From positions 1-14,818 of the forward strand of contig CAZJHS010000067.1 of the NCBI GenBank assembly GCA_964545895.1: a DNA stretch of 14,818 nt, in the 5' to 3' direction. This document shows, piece by piece, positions 14,603 through 14,818 of this stretch. Under the pieces are notes generated by a model. It had not been told where the DNA came from. It made no database searches and saw only the letters and a list, made by a program, of their open reading frames with translations. Source of the stretch: UBA6183 sp964545895. GTDB taxonomy: Bacteria > Bacteroidota > Bacteroidia > UKL13-3. Position numbers and translations under genes: made by a program. The stretch's first letter is position 1, and every line of letters begins with the position of its first letter.

Positions 14603-14818
14603 CTATTTGTTGTCTTTGATTGCGTATTTCTTTAGTCTCAGTCGAAATTCCTTTTCTAATTGCACTTTACTAAGTTTTGTTATTTGTCTTATCGCAGAAT
14701 AAATATCACTGTCGTTCATAGTATTTGATTGAATTAATTTTCGCAGTCCTTCATATCCGCTTTTTTCAAATATTATTTCCGCTAAAATCGAACCAGTCGG
14801 ATAAGCTGTTTGATAACC
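14603..14818 (-). CDS. Partial gene, C-terminal 71 residues, unrecognised (possible metallopeptidase tail)
   Basis: An open frame enters at the right edge of the window and ends at TAG (14603-14605), giving 71 residues with no start inside. It begins GYQTAYPTGSILAEIIFEKS and ends RLRLKKYAIKDNK. The pattern, a Y-T/P-G helix followed by GYEGLRKLI and ending in KVQLEKEFRLRLKKY, recalls the C-terminal ends of MA-clan (gluzincin-like) metallopeptidases, where a short tail helix follows the catalytic domain. No catalytic motif is in view, so this is only a suggestion. Codons CGA, CTG, CTA and AGA are frequent here, whereas the other genes prefer CGT/CGC and TTA/TTG, suggesting a different origin. 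The long inverted repeat lies right after its stop. Confidence 0.65.
   Translation of the reverse strand, partial: GYQTAYPTGSILAEIIFEKSGYEGLRKLIQSNTMNDSDIYSAIRQITKLSKVQLEKEFRLRLKKYAIKDNK

Noticed and set aside
1..14818. CRISPR array, tRNA or rRNA genes
   Set aside because: No regularly spaced direct repeats and no tRNA- or rRNA-like sequence were seen on either strand.

Overview
The window looks like chromosomal DNA from a low-GC member of the Bacteroidota. The evidence is AT-rich coding sequence, very weak or absent Shine-Dalgarno sites, several upstream matches to the Bacteroidota -7 element TAnnTTTG, and gene families typical of the phylum (7TMR-DISM hybrid histidine kinase, RhlE-like DEAD-box helicase, small HhH/zinc-ribbon protein, DoxX-like protein). 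No genus can be named from what is visible.

Layout. Positions 94-3825 (+) carry a hybrid sensor kinase, a clear intrinsic terminator and a DEAD-box RNA helicase that appears to use a TTG start. The helicase meets a minus-strand gene with no bases between the two stop codons. Positions 3826-5656 (-) hold a helix-hairpin-helix/zinc-ribbon protein, a four-helix membrane protein and an LLM-family flavin oxidoreductase, probably one short transcript. A strong hairpin terminator at 5711-5752 separates them from a putative 31-residue hydrophobic peptide gene and a PduO-type cobalamin adenosyltransferase (6038-6592, -).

Positions 6726-12104 (-) form the most coherent unit: a tightly packed four-gene operon of an ABC exporter, a HlyD-type adaptor, a TolC-type outer-membrane channel and an SbtA-family bicarbonate transporter. 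It is divergently transcribed from a TetR-family regulator (12230-12904, +). The shared intergenic region contains a perfect 39-bp palindrome, very likely the regulator's operator. The ABC protein keeps Walker A but departs from consensus at the Q-loop, signature, Walker B aspartate and H-loop.

Positions 12994-14232 (-) hold a DoxX-like membrane protein followed six bases later by a FrnE/DsbA-type thiol oxidoreductase with an unusual N-terminal export signal; they probably form a membrane/periplasmic redox pair. A bidirectional terminator at 12921-12957 closes both this operon and the tetR gene.

The right end (14233-14818) differs in character. It has the 3' part of an unrecognised gene running off the edge (14603-14818, -) with unlike codon use. 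Just after its stop codon is a GC-richer long imperfect inverted repeat (14453-14578) that resembles a folded recombination site or small mobile element. This, the degenerate exporter and its operator are the parts most worth a second look.
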